This document shows, in pieces, positions 21,905-28,211 of a DNA stretch of 32,035 nt; the first letter of the stretch is position 1; every line of letters starts with the position of its first letter. Both the position numbers and the translations under genes were made by a program. A model generated the notes under the pieces. The model was not told where the DNA came from. It searched no databases and saw nothing but the letters and a program-made list of their open reading frames with translations. This DNA is from a virus, in the IMG/VR virus record IMGVR_UViG_3300029309_000185, positions 1 through 32,035 of that record; one strand, 5' to 3'.

Positions 21905-22207
21905 ATGGCTAATCTCGCATTCAGCAAAAAAGAACCTTGGGAACAAGCCGAGGAAGCTATGACCAAACATATACTTGACCAAACCGACGGAGCATTTGAG
22001 ATAAAAAATAAGAATGGTGCTTTGCACGTTTATGCGGAGGGGCCTGATACTGTACCTCTAGGCCCAGCGGGGTATATGATAGACCCCCCATCCGCGTATC
22101 ATAAAGGAGCAGACCTACCAGTTAGATTTATGGGCTGGAGATGTGTATATTTCACCGTACCTCACGGCTATTTGAAGTATATGTGGACGAAGATAGGTGA
22201 TGATTGA
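21905..22207 (+). CDS. Small hypothetical protein
   Basis: A 100-residue protein with CAGGAGAG upstream. The N-terminal half is helical and charged. The C-terminal half has strands with aromatic residues (GWRCVYFTVPHGYLKYMW). It does not show the GDLV start. It is coupled to the next gene by TGATG. No family recognised. Confidence 0.75.
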   Translation: MANLAFSKKEPWEQAEEAMTKHILDQTDGAFEIKNKNGALHVYAEGPDTVPLGPAGYMIDPPSAYHKGADLPVRFMGWRCVYFTVPHGYLKYMWTKIGDD

Positions 22208-22401
22208 TGGCTGCTATACTTCAAGAGGGTGATCTTGTTTGCTTTTATGGTAGCCGTCGTTTAAACGGTAAGCCTGAAGATTGGGGTATCGTAACAAAAG
22301 TCACCAAAGGCGGTGCGGTAGTTTACTGGTTCAGGGATATGGAGACAACTGTCGAGCATAGGGTGGTGCAACCAAGGTCGCATCTTGTGAAACTGTCTTA
22401 G
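22207..22401 (+). CDS. Array-family SH3/KOW-like protein
   Basis: A 64-residue protein. The ATG at 22207 sits in a TGATG overlap. Landmarks are QEGDLVCFYG, WGIVTKVTKG, AVVYWFRD and SHLVKLS. It ends without the Cys-Lys tail, and its follower is 19 bases away. Confidence 0.75.
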   Translation: MAAILQEGDLVCFYGSRRLNGKPEDWGIVTKVTKGGAVVYWFRDMETTVEHRVVQPRSHLVKLS

Positions 22402-22420
22402 ACAACAAGAGGGGGTTGTG

Positions 22421-22618
22421 ATGCAAATAAAAGCAGGTGTTTTAGTAAAGTGGTCGGTTCCTTGGTTAATCTCGCAAGAACAGCCCCTCCGAGGTATGTA
22501 CAAAAGTCAGATTGGATTTGTTATCGAAAAGACAGATAAGCCGAATGGCTGCTGGCTTGTTTTCTGGAGTGATGGGGAGGAGAAGTATGTCCACGACAGT
22601 TATTTGGAGGTAATGTGA
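22421..22618 (+). CDS. Array-family SH3/KOW-like protein
   Basis: A 65-residue protein. The start is ATG 22421 after AGAGGGGG. Landmarks are MQIKAGVLVKW, IGFVIEKT, WLVFWSDGEE and YLEVM. The end of the gene (TTGGAGGTAATGTGA) supplies the RBS and start of the next. Confidence 0.75.
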   Translation: MQIKAGVLVKWSVPWLISQEQPLRGMYKSQIGFVIEKTDKPNGCWLVFWSDGEEKYVHDSYLEVM

Positions 22619-22812
22619 AACAGCGTGCCTATGCAAGACGACCATTGCTTGGTGATTTAGTTGCGCAAGACAAAGAGCACAAGAACCGAGTAGGAGACAA
22701 GTGGGGCATCGGCACAGTTGTTGGTTATGACTCGGTTTACATAAGAGTGTATTGGCCAAAGTTCAATCTTGTTCTTTCGATGAGAAGAGAAGAGTTGCAA
22801 CTGGTGGCCTAG
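22615..22812 (+). CDS. Array-family SH3/KOW-like protein
   Basis: A 65-residue protein starting at GTG 22615, overlapping the upstream TGA. A short basic extension precedes LLGDLVAQD. Then come WGIGTVVGY, IRVYWPKF and EELQLVA. It is the terminal member before a promoter and lacks the Cys-Lys tail. Confidence 0.75.
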   Translation: MKQRAYARRPLLGDLVAQDKEHKNRVGDKWGIGTVVGYDSVYIRVYWPKFNLVLSMRREELQLVA

Positions 22813-22829
22813 TTTTTTATACTTTTTAT

Positions 22830-22857
22830 TTGACAGATACTACCACCGTGATACATT
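22830..22857 (+). promoter_or_regulatory. Sigma-70-like extended -10 promoter
   Basis: TTGACA (22830-22835), a 16-base spacer ending in CCGTGA and TACATT (22852-22857), preceded by T-rich sequence. Confidence 0.88.
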
Positions 22858-22887
22858 ATTTGTGTAACCAAGAAAAACGGAGGTAAT

Positions 22888-23079
22888 ATGCAAGTAGGAG
22901 ACTTAGTGATAATAAAAAACAGTTGGTATCTAAAAGGCCAAATGGGTGTGATAACTAAGTATGTCAAGAAAAAATCACTGCCTGATACTGTGCAGGTATA
23001 TATTCCCAACCCACCACCAGAACAACCAAAAAACTGGGCTTGGCTACAATACTATAACGTGGAGCTACTATGCAAGTAG
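22888..23079 (+). CDS. Array-family SH3/KOW-like protein
   Basis: A 63-residue protein, first of a four-gene cassette run. The start block is GGAGGTAATATGCAAGTAGG. Landmarks are MQVGDLVIIKN, MGVITKYVKK, VQVYIPNPPPE and VELLCK. The 10-nt overlap with the next gene gives its Cys-Lys-stop end. Confidence 0.8.
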   Translation: MQVGDLVIIKNSWYLKGQMGVITKYVKKKSLPDTVQVYIPNPPPEQPKNWAWLQYYNVELLCK

Positions 23080-23225
23080 GTGATTTAGTACGATACACAC
23101 ACGATGATCGTATCGGTGTTGTTGCCGAAGTGTATGGTTTAGTTTGTGATATGGCTACCATATTTCTTTGTAATGGTGAATATGAGCTAATCTATGGCGA
23201 CGAGGTGGAGTTATTATGCAGATAG
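23070..23225 (+). CDS. Array-family SH3/KOW-like protein
   Basis: A 51-residue protein overlapping its neighbours by 10 nt on both sides. It begins MQVGDLVRYTHDD, has IGVVAEVYG and ATIFLCNGE, and ends VELLCR. The Arg instead of Lys before the stop follows from the next gene starting MQIG rather than MQVG. Confidence 0.75.
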   Translation: MQVGDLVRYTHDDRIGVVAEVYGLVCDMATIFLCNGEYELIYGDEVELLCR

Positions 23226-23380
23226 GAGATATAGTATGTCTACCCTGTAAACGAGAGATTGGTCTAGTTATGCAGGTTGGTGATGGGGTAAACGATGATA
23301 TGATTTATGTTCATTGGACCGCTGGTACATTTGCTGGCGAAACTGAATGGTGGGTTATTTCTCTACTGGAGCTTTTATGA
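23216..23380 (+). CDS. Array-family SH3/KOW-like protein
   Basis: A 54-residue protein: MQIGDIVCLPC, IGLVMQVGD, IYVHWTAG, SLLELL. It ends in an ATGA overlap with the next start. It shares the cassette arrangement with its neighbours. Confidence 0.75.
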   Translation: MQIGDIVCLPCKREIGLVMQVGDGVNDDMIYVHWTAGTFAGETEWWVISLLELL

Positions 23381-23544
23381 AAGTGGGCGCACTAGTGAGA
23401 CACGTTGTCCACCGCGATGCAATCGGTATGGTAGTCGAGGAAAAGCTGCCGTCTATAGCTGGCTTGGTAAAAGTCCAATGGTTCACTATGGGATGGGGTT
23501 ACGCTTGGATACGCCCCAAAAACCTCGAACTTATCTCTAGTTGA
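23377..23544 (+). CDS. Array-family SH3/KOW-like protein
   Basis: A 55-residue protein. The ATG at 23377 is preferred over an in-frame GTG upstream because of the overlap pattern (GGAGCTTTT before it) and the family start MKVGALVRH. Then come IGMVVEEK, VKVQWFTMG and NLELISS. It is terminal in its operon, with no Cys-Lys tail. Confidence 0.75.
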   Translation: MKVGALVRHVVHRDAIGMVVEEKLPSIAGLVKVQWFTMGWGYAWIRPKNLELISS

Positions 23545-23545
23545 C

Positions 23546-23571
23546 AAAAAACTTTACCTTTTTACTTGACA
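23546..23571 (+). repeat. Promoter-upstream A/T-tract element, copy 1
   Basis: AAAAAACTTTACC followed by a T-run and ACTTGACA. The same block recurs before 28827. Close variants (AAAAAACTTTATC plus T-run) occur at 27770 and 28583, and a related one at 24302. It is a possible UP element, or a weak A/U terminator of the upstream operon. Confidence 0.55.
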
Positions 23572-23593
23572 AACATTACAGCCGTGATACATT
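23566..23593 (+). promoter_or_regulatory. Sigma-70-like extended -10 promoter
   Basis: TTGACA (23566-23571), a 16-base spacer ending in CCGTGA and TACATT (23588-23593). Confidence 0.88.
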
Positions 23594-23623
23594 ACTAGTA
23601 CCCACCCAAACACAGGAGAGACA

Positions 23624-23869
23624 ATGAGTAAGAAGCGAAAAATAAAAAACCCTTTCAAGCTCACACTATCTGAAGCAGTTCTGATTGCTGAGGGGGAAGT
23701 GGAGGTAGAAGAGGACAAGTTTATTGCAACATGGCAATACCTAATCGATACAGGACACGCTTGGGAGCTGCAAGGTTTCTATGGCCGAGCAGCAGCAAGT
23801 ATGATACAGAATGGCCTTTGTACAATGCCTAAACAACCAGAAGATGGAGGAAACAATGGAAGCAAATAA
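23624..23869 (+). CDS. Small phage hypothetical protein
   Basis: An 81-residue protein with CAGGAGAG upstream. It has a basic N-terminus, then LTLSEAVLIAEGEVEVEE, WQYLIDTGHAWELQGFYGR and AAASMIQNG. This looks like a small conserved phage family seen in many genomes, from memory and without a search. Predicted helical. Its end overlaps the next gene by 14 nt. Confidence 0.8.
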   Translation: MSKKRKIKNPFKLTLSEAVLIAEGEVEVEEDKFIATWQYLIDTGHAWELQGFYGRAAASMIQNGLCTMPKQPEDGGNNGSK

Positions 23870-24089
23870 CGAGATCAACATTAGCATTAGCGTTAGCGAT
23901 GACTTGCTAAAGAAAGTGATGGGTATGATGGTTACCCTCAACCAACCAGCACCGATGGGAATACCAGCAGCGATGCTTGGGGCCTTGGCTGGCCCGCCAC
24001 CATCAAAAAAGCCAAGTAAAGAAGATAGAACACCAATAGGGTTTGGTCGCCCTGAAACCACTAACAACGAGGAGGACGCAAATGACTAG
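23856..24089 (+). CDS. Small hypothetical protein
   Basis: A 77-residue protein. The ATG at 23856 follows TGGAGGAAAC. It has a strand (EINISISVSDD), a helix (LLKKVMGMMVTL), then a Pro/Gly/Ala-rich disordered tail. No family recognised. It overlaps the next gene by 8 nt. Confidence 0.75.
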   Translation: MEANNEINISISVSDDLLKKVMGMMVTLNQPAPMGIPAAMLGALAGPPPSKKPSKEDRTPIGFGRPETTNNEEDAND

Positions 24090-24303
24090 TAAACTAAAAC
24101 CATATAGAGCAACCACTGAGGAAGCTATGATCATATTTGACCATATCTACGAGACAGTGCAGCACAACTTCAGCTACAGTATGTTTTATGGCGATAACTT
24201 TGAGATAACATGCAACCGCACAGGTGATACAATCGTCCTAGGAATGTGGTCATTCCGTGACCCAGACAGCGTTCTGGTAGCATTTCATAAAGATTTTCTA
24301 TAA
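24082..24303 (+). CDS. Small hypothetical protein
   Basis: A 73-residue protein. The ATG at 24082 follows GAGGAGGACGCAA. It has a helix (TEEAMIIFDHIYETVQ), then strands (NFEITCNRTGDTIVLGMW; SVLVAFH). No family recognised. It ends an operon. Confidence 0.75.
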   Translation: MTSKLKPYRATTEEAMIIFDHIYETVQHNFSYSMFYGDNFEITCNRTGDTIVLGMWSFRDPDSVLVAFHKDFL

Positions 24304-24321
24304 AAAAGTTTATCTTTTGAC

Positions 24322-24349
24322 TTGACAGATCTCAGCAGCGTGATACACT
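24322..24349 (+). promoter_or_regulatory. Sigma-70-like extended -10 promoter
   Basis: TTGACA (24322-24327), a 16-base spacer ending in GCGTGA and TACACT (24344-24349). Confidence 0.88.
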
Positions 24350-24380
24350 ATGGACACAACCAACAAACATTGGAGGTCAA

Positions 24381-25145
24381 ATGACCATTACAATCGAACA
24401 AATCACAAAAACTGCTGAGATCTGTGAGGGTCTTGGCAAGGCTAGTAAGGCACACGTTTTACGGAGCATCGCCGACCAGTATGTTGAGAAAGGACAAATC
24501 AGTTCTCGACAGATTGAATGGTGTCAGGAGCAAATCGAAGCATTCCCTGTTGAAATGTACGAGGAGCAGGTAAGAAAGCGTAAAGAATGGCATAGACTGT
24601 GGCGTACCAAAGATGAGCAGTTTCTCAAATGGATTGACTTCTTGACCCTATTCTATGTGTCTAGCCGTTACTCTCAGGGACCTCACAGCGGACACATTGA
24701 ATGGTACAAAAGCTGCGCTTCAGAGTTACGACGGCAGCTAGAGATGTATCGTCAAGGCCTTGATGTTGATCTCCATTTACCTCGCCTTGAGAGATTGGAG
24801 GGCACTAAGCTCCGTGATAAGTTGTGGGGCTGCTTCAACTCTACCCCCCTATATGGGGTAGGTGACCTAGTGTCCATACGAGGAACCGCTCCCACATTCT
24901 CGTCTTGGCGCCTTATCAGTTACAGTCACGATAAGTTCCGTGACGGTCTGCATGGCTATCAAGACCGTAAAGTTGCAAAGCCTTACAAGACAGCCCTAGT
25001 TGCCGAGGTTCTAAACGCTACGTTTGCCTGCCGTCAGATACACAAATCAAAAGGTAGCACCCGACTGTACAGGATTGTAGCATTTAGTGCAGGTCAGTCT
25101 GATGAGACTTGGGTTTGTGAAAGCGATATAAAACTGGTCAAATAG
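24381..25145 (+). CDS. Hypothetical protein with C-terminal array-family SH3-like domain
   Basis: A 254-residue protein with TTGGAGG upstream. Residues 1-150 are helical and charged. The N-terminal stretch includes KAHVLRSIADQYVEKG and QISSRQIEWCQEQI, an outline seen in phage proteins that bind DNA or helicases, but unassigned. Residues ~158-254 read VGDLVSIRG, TALVAEVLN, YRIVAFSAG and SDIKLVK, the same landmarks as the array proteins. It is therefore a natural fusion of the array domain to another domain. The next array gene starts ten bases after its stop. Confidence 0.85.
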   Translation: MTITIEQITKTAEICEGLGKASKAHVLRSIADQYVEKGQISSRQIEWCQEQIEAFPVEMYEEQVRKRKEWHRLWRTKDEQFLKWIDFLTLFYVSSRYSQGPHSGHIEWYKSCASELRRQLEMYRQGLDVDLHLPRLERLEGTKLRDKLWGCFNSTPLYGVGDLVSIRGTAPTFSSWRLISYSHDKFRDGLHGYQDRKVAKPYKTALVAEVLNATFACRQIHKSKGSTRLYRIVAFSAGQSDETWVCESDIKLVK

Positions 25146-25155
25146 TGGAGGTAAT

Positions 25156-25353
25156 ATGCAAGTAGGTGATTTGGTAAAGAGCAACTATCCCGATATGCAG
25201 GGAGCCATGGGTATGATTATTGAAACTAGGTCCGTGACCTATTGGATGAGCGGAAGCACCCAGCAATACAAAATCGATTGGGTGGATAGAAACCGCCAGC
25301 CTATCGGTGTAATGTGGATGACTGCTGAGAAGTTGGAGCTACTATGCAGATAG
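25156..25353 (+). CDS. Array-family SH3/KOW-like protein
   Basis: A 65-residue protein. The start block is GTGGAGGTAATATGCAAGTA. Landmarks are MQVGDLVKSN, MGMIIETRS, YKIDWVDRN and LELLCR. It overlaps the next gene by 10 nt; the Cys-Arg end matches the next start, MQIG. Confidence 0.8.
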   Translation: MQVGDLVKSNYPDMQGAMGMIIETRSVTYWMSGSTQQYKIDWVDRNRQPIGVMWMTAEKLELLCR

Positions 25354-25496
25354 GTGATTTGGTGATGCACACCGAGGACAGGAGGTTTGGAGTTATCACC
25401 AGAGCAGCCACCGACAGTTACCCATTTTTTGTTGTTGATTTTGTTGAGGGCGGCATGTGCCTGTGTTCCTCGCAATCGTTGATAAAAGTTTCATAA
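25344..25496 (+). CDS. Array-family SH3/KOW-like protein
   Basis: A 50-residue protein: MQIGDLVMHTED, FGVITRAA, FFVVDFVEGG, SLIKVS. It is terminal in its operon, without the Cys-Lys tail. GGAGCTACT precedes the ATG. Confidence 0.75.
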   Translation: MQIGDLVMHTEDRRFGVITRAATDSYPFFVVDFVEGGMCLCSSQSLIKVS

Positions 25497-25501
25497 AAAA
25501 A

Positions 25502-25550
25502 CTTGACAGATACTCCTACCGTGATACACTGTATATGTAACCAACAACAA
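25502..25550 (+). repeat. 49-bp promoter/leader repeat, copy 1
   Basis: This stretch, from the C before TTGACA through the leader CCAACAACAA, is identical to 27790-27838. Identity across the spacer and leader, not just the boxes, implies recent duplication. Confidence 0.9.
25503..25530 (+). promoter_or_regulatory. Sigma-70-like extended -10 promoter
   Basis: TTGACA (25503-25508), a 16-base spacer ending in CCGTGA and TACACT (25525-25530). Confidence 0.88.
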
Positions 25551-25560
25551 TGGAGAGACA

Positions 25561-25827
25561 ATGACTGATTATTCAATCCCATTCAATGTCGCTGACCTAT
25601 GCACATTCGGCCCTGAGCAGGAGTTTGGTATTGTGCAAGATATACTGACGGCACAGTTACCTGACTTTGCTATCGTAGTCCTGTATGTGCCTAATCCACA
25701 CCCTGATGTGAGAGGTTTGCACACTAGACACGTTTATATGAGCCCGAAGCACGTCGGTGGCTGGAGACAGCATAGCTCAGGCGGTTTTCTATTGACCAAC
25801 ATTACCACGGGGGAAACATGGAAGTAG
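25561..25827 (+). CDS. Small SH3/KOW-like protein, divergent
   Basis: An 88-residue protein with ATGGAGAGAC upstream. Landmarks are FNVADLCTFG, FGIVQDI and IVVLYVPNP, then a longer C-terminal half ending TGETWK. The final ETWK-stop arises from a 10-nt overlap with the next start (ATGGAAGTAG), the same geometry as the Cys-Lys junctions. Confidence 0.75.
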   Translation: MTDYSIPFNVADLCTFGPEQEFGIVQDILTAQLPDFAIVVLYVPNPHPDVRGLHTRHVYMSPKHVGGWRQHSSGGFLLTNITTGETWK

Positions 25828-26021
25828 GCGACTTAGTAACATTGTCATCAAAGGGATGGTTCAACAAGGGCAACATTGAAGTCCGTGGAAAAGTGGGCGT
25901 TATTATCGAAATCGGAGGGCCGTGCAGGTACCCATACCAAATCAAATGGTTCAACGCCTCAAGACTTCATCACTCTCGTGGTCTGCTCAGAATGAAGAGG
26001 TATGAGATACGAAAAGTTTGA
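25818..26021 (+). CDS. Array-family SH3/KOW-like protein
   Basis: A 67-residue protein: MEVGDLVTLSSK, VGVIIEIGG, YQIKWFNA, and a basic end YEIRKV. There is no clear GGAGG; ACGGGGG lies before the ATG. Terminal in its operon. Confidence 0.75.
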   Translation: MEVGDLVTLSSKGWFNKGNIEVRGKVGVIIEIGGPCRYPYQIKWFNASRLHHSRGLLRMKRYEIRKV

Positions 26022-26029
26022 GAAAAGAC

Positions 26030-26057
26030 TTGACAGATTATTTTATCGAGTTACATT
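26030..26057 (+). promoter_or_regulatory. Sigma-70-like promoter
   Basis: TTGACA (26030-26035), a 16-base spacer ending in CGAGT and TACATT (26052-26057). Confidence 0.82.
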
Positions 26058-26095
26058 GAATATACAAACAACAACCGCATAGCCTTGGAGGGCAA

Positions 26096-27019
26096 ATGCA
26101 GATATATGATGCTAGAGGAAGTAGAAAAGGTACTAACGCTTGCAGCTATTGCAGGCAGCATGGTCACAATGTAACAAAATGTCCTCACGTTGCACCCGAT
26201 TGGGCTTCATGGCAGCGTATGGAAGTTCCCCTGAAAGACCCTGATTGTTGGGTGCATAAGATGCCAACCAACAGATATGGTAGAAGCCACTATTATAAGA
26301 TACCAAGGTATTGGGGTGAATGGTATCAAAATGCTGCGAATGCTCACGCCAAGCAGGAAGCAGCTAAGAAAAAATCTGAAACACCTCGGCAGCAACGTGG
26401 CCCGAGGAAGTGTGGGTTTTGCGGAGAAGAGGGTCACACTCGTAGAAACTGTGCAGAGCTACTGGTGTTCCGAGAGAAAGCAAACAGAGCTAATCAAGCA
26501 ATCCGTCGATATGTATACGATACGGTGATTGCCGAGCATGGCATTGATAGGGGAGCTTTGATCAACCCTAGGCGACACGTTTATGATTGGCAAAATCGAA
26601 GATATGTTGAGGATGACGATGGTGTATGTACTGTGCTTAGAGTTGCTTGGGACAGTGTTAGTGTAACCATCGATAATGCAAACTTCCAGCTCGACCCAGA
26701 TCTCAGAACATCACTGACTGTGACCTACCTAACCCCTGCCGGAACACAGAGAAACATGTCAATCGACATCAATGAAGCAATCACTGGTCCTCGACCAGAG
26801 CCGACAAGTCGATACCATACTCTCTCAAATAAAACTTGGATCAATCAGGTCATCTCGCCATCTCCCACACCCCTAGATGAGGAGTGGGTACGTGATGCAA
26901 GGCAAGATGCTTTTGACTGGTTATCCACAAAGCGAAGTAAAGAATGGCTAGAAAACAGCAAGCTGGTGGAAACTATTGAACGATGGGCAGCTAAATACAA
27001 CAGTGAGGATGGGCAATGA
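26096..27019 (+). CDS. Protein with two CCHC zinc knuckles
   Basis: A 307-residue protein with TTGGAGG upstream. Two retroviral-type CX2CX4HX4C knuckles are present: C16, C19, H24, C29 and C106, C109, H114, C119. Both also have the Gly-His pair. The knuckles are separated by a Trp/Tyr-rich, Lys-rich linker. The rest (~125-307) holds an aromatic/charged helix (REKANRANQAIRRYV), a strand-rich part (CTVLRVAWDSVSVTI; LTVTYLTPAG) and a helical end. CCHC knuckles bind single-stranded RNA or DNA and are rare in phage proteins. Function unknown; RNA binding is a reasonable inference. Confidence 0.88.
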   Translation: MQIYDARGSRKGTNACSYCRQHGHNVTKCPHVAPDWASWQRMEVPLKDPDCWVHKMPTNRYGRSHYYKIPRYWGEWYQNAANAHAKQEAAKKKSETPRQQRGPRKCGFCGEEGHTRRNCAELLVFREKANRANQAIRRYVYDTVIAEHGIDRGALINPRRHVYDWQNRRYVEDDDGVCTVLRVAWDSVSVTIDNANFQLDPDLRTSLTVTYLTPAGTQRNMSIDINEAITGPRPEPTSRYHTLSNKTWINQVISPSPTPLDEEWVRDARQDAFDWLSTKRSKEWLENSKLVETIERWAAKYNSEDGQ

Positions 27020-27222
27020 ACAACATTATCGGTAAACTATATCGCCACAAACAACACAATGATGAATACTGGGTAATCACGGAGAAGTTTGTTGCTGCTG
27101 GCACAGGCAGGCCATCTCTCAAACTGAGACTGACCAGCTCCAGCAGCAGACTAGGCAACGCAGCAACAGGGATTACTCACATATATGAGGATTGTCTGCA
27201 TCACGAATATGAGGAAATCTAA
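27016..27222 (+). CDS. Small SH3-like protein
   Basis: A 68-residue protein in an ATGA overlap with the knuckle gene. It begins NNIIGKLYRHKQ, then YWVITEKFV and LKLRLTSSSS, and ends HEYEEI. It has a strand-rich layout similar to the gene at 31784 (start GKLY), and only distantly resembles the GDLV members. Confidence 0.7.
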   Translation: MNNIIGKLYRHKQHNDEYWVITEKFVAAGTGRPSLKLRLTSSSSRLGNAATGITHIYEDCLHHEYEEI

Positions 27223-27231
27223 ACTTTTTTC

Positions 27232-27259
27232 TTGACAAATCTTACTACCGTGATACACT
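27232..27259 (+). promoter_or_regulatory. Sigma-70-like extended -10 promoter
   Basis: TTGACA (27232-27237), a 16-base spacer ending in CCGTGA and TACACT (27254-27259). Confidence 0.88.
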
Positions 27260-27287
27260 ACCTATGTAACCCAAACAAGGAGACACA

Positions 27288-27473
27288 ATGCAAGTAGGAA
27301 GTTTAGTCAGATACCAGCACAAATACCCAGACGGTATGGAGGTAGACTGGATTGGAATAGTGATTGACTGTGAGATTGACAGCATTGGGAGGATTGTTCC
27401 TCATGTTCAATGGAGCAACGGAATGAAACAATGGAGATACGATATGAGGGATTTGGAGGTAGTATGCAAGTAG
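27288..27473 (+). CDS. Array-family SH3/KOW-like protein
   Basis: A 61-residue protein, first of a three-gene cassette run. It begins MQVGSLVRYQHK, has IGIVIDCEI and PHVQWSNGM, and ends LEVVCK. The 10-nt overlap with the next gene gives the Cys-Lys end. AAGGAGA precedes the start. Confidence 0.8.
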   Translation: MQVGSLVRYQHKYPDGMEVDWIGIVIDCEIDSIGRIVPHVQWSNGMKQWRYDMRDLEVVCK

Positions 27474-27610
27474 GCTCAGTTATTAGAGATGATATACTAG
27501 ACAGGTTCGGTATCGTCGTCCTCTTGGACACTGATATGGTCAAAGTCACTTGGAGCGATGGGGATTCCCATTGGGCTTGGGTGCATCATTTGGAGGTAAT
27601 ATGCGAGTAG
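27464..27610 (+). CDS. Array-family SH3/KOW-like protein
   Basis: A 48-residue protein, the shortest member. It begins MQVGSVIRDDI, has FGIVVLLD and VKVTWSDGD, and ends LEVICE. The Cys-Glu end reflects the next start being ATGCGAGTAG. The ATG at 27464 is chosen by the overlap pattern over an in-frame ATG at 27410. Confidence 0.78.
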   Translation: MQVGSVIRDDILDRFGIVVLLDTDMVKVTWSDGDSHWAWVHHLEVICE

Positions 27611-27765
27611 GTGATTTAGTAAATGATGGGCTTGGTAACATTGGTATCATAACGGTGGCCAATAAAGACTTGCCGTTGCCCTATTTCGCACAGTTTTTCA
27701 ATACCTATGATGGTTACGACATCACTGGCTGGTACACAGACGGAGACTTGGAGGTAGTAACATAA
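27601..27765 (+). CDS. Array-family SH3/KOW-like protein
   Basis: A 54-residue protein: MRVGDLVNDG, IGIITVANKD, FAQFFNTY, LEVVT. GGAGGTAAT lies directly before the ATG. Terminal member, no Cys-Lys tail. Confidence 0.78.
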   Translation: MRVGDLVNDGLGNIGIITVANKDLPLPYFAQFFNTYDGYDITGWYTDGDLEVVT

Positions 27766-27796
27766 TCTCAAAAAAACTTTATCTTTTTTCTTGACA
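27761..27796 (+). repeat. 36-bp stop/upstream-element repeat, copy 1
   Basis: CATAATCTC, an A-run, CTTTATC, a T-run and CTTGACA. It is identical to 28574-28609. It spans from the stop codon of the last cassette gene to the next -35 box. Confidence 0.88.
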
Positions 27797-27838
27797 GATA
27801 CTCCTACCGTGATACACTGTATATGTAACCAACAACAA
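27790..27838 (+). repeat. 49-bp promoter/leader repeat, copy 2
   Basis: Identical to 25502-25550. Confidence 0.9.
27791..27818 (+). promoter_or_regulatory. Sigma-70-like extended -10 promoter
   Basis: TTGACA (27791-27796), a 16-base spacer ending in CCGTGA and TACACT (27813-27818). Confidence 0.88.
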
Positions 27839-27849
27839 CGGAGACAAAA

Positions 27850-28044
27850 ATGCAAGTAGGTGATTTAGTGCAGATAGCCCCAGCGAGGAAAGAATGCTCA
27901 ATAGGTATTATTCTAGAACAGGCCCCGACTAAGTTCCACGGTAAGCAGAGACTTTTAGTCCATTGGTTCAACCCTAACGGACTGGGTGTGCCATCGCTGG
28001 TTGCTTGGGAACACAGCGATAAACTGGAGGTAATATGCAAGTAG
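27850..28044 (+). CDS. Array-family SH3/KOW-like protein
   Basis: A 64-residue protein, first of a four-gene cassette run. It begins MQVGDLVQIAPA, has IGIILEQAP and LLVHWFNPN, and ends LEVICK. ACGGAGACAAAA precedes it. The 10-nt overlap gives the Cys-Lys end. Confidence 0.8.
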   Translation: MQVGDLVQIAPARKECSIGIILEQAPTKFHGKQRLLVHWFNPNGLGVPSLVAWEHSDKLEVICK

Positions 28045-28211
28045 GGGATTTAGTTATTGATCTTTCACTGGACAGCACAGCAATCGGGATGATTGTCACT
28101 AATGGGTTCTATACAAACATTGGAACTCCGTTTGACTGGGGTGTTTTCTACTTCGTGACTGGAGACATACTGGGTGCGGATACCTATCATTTGGAGAGGA
28201 TATGCAAGTAG
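28035..28211 (+). CDS. Array-family SH3/KOW-like protein
   Basis: A 58-residue protein overlapped by 10 nt on each side. It begins MQVGDLVIDLS, has IGMIVTNG and WGVFYFVTGD, and ends LERICK. The RBS GGAGGTAAT is provided by the upstream gene's Glu-Val codons. Confidence 0.78.
   Translation: MQVGDLVIDLSLDSTAIGMIVTNGFYTNIGTPFDWGVFYFVTGDILGADTYHLERICK

Noticed and set aside
23541-23546. A TTGACA box just after the cassette run
   Set aside because: No -10 box at 15-19 bases; the true promoter uses the second TTGACA at 23566.
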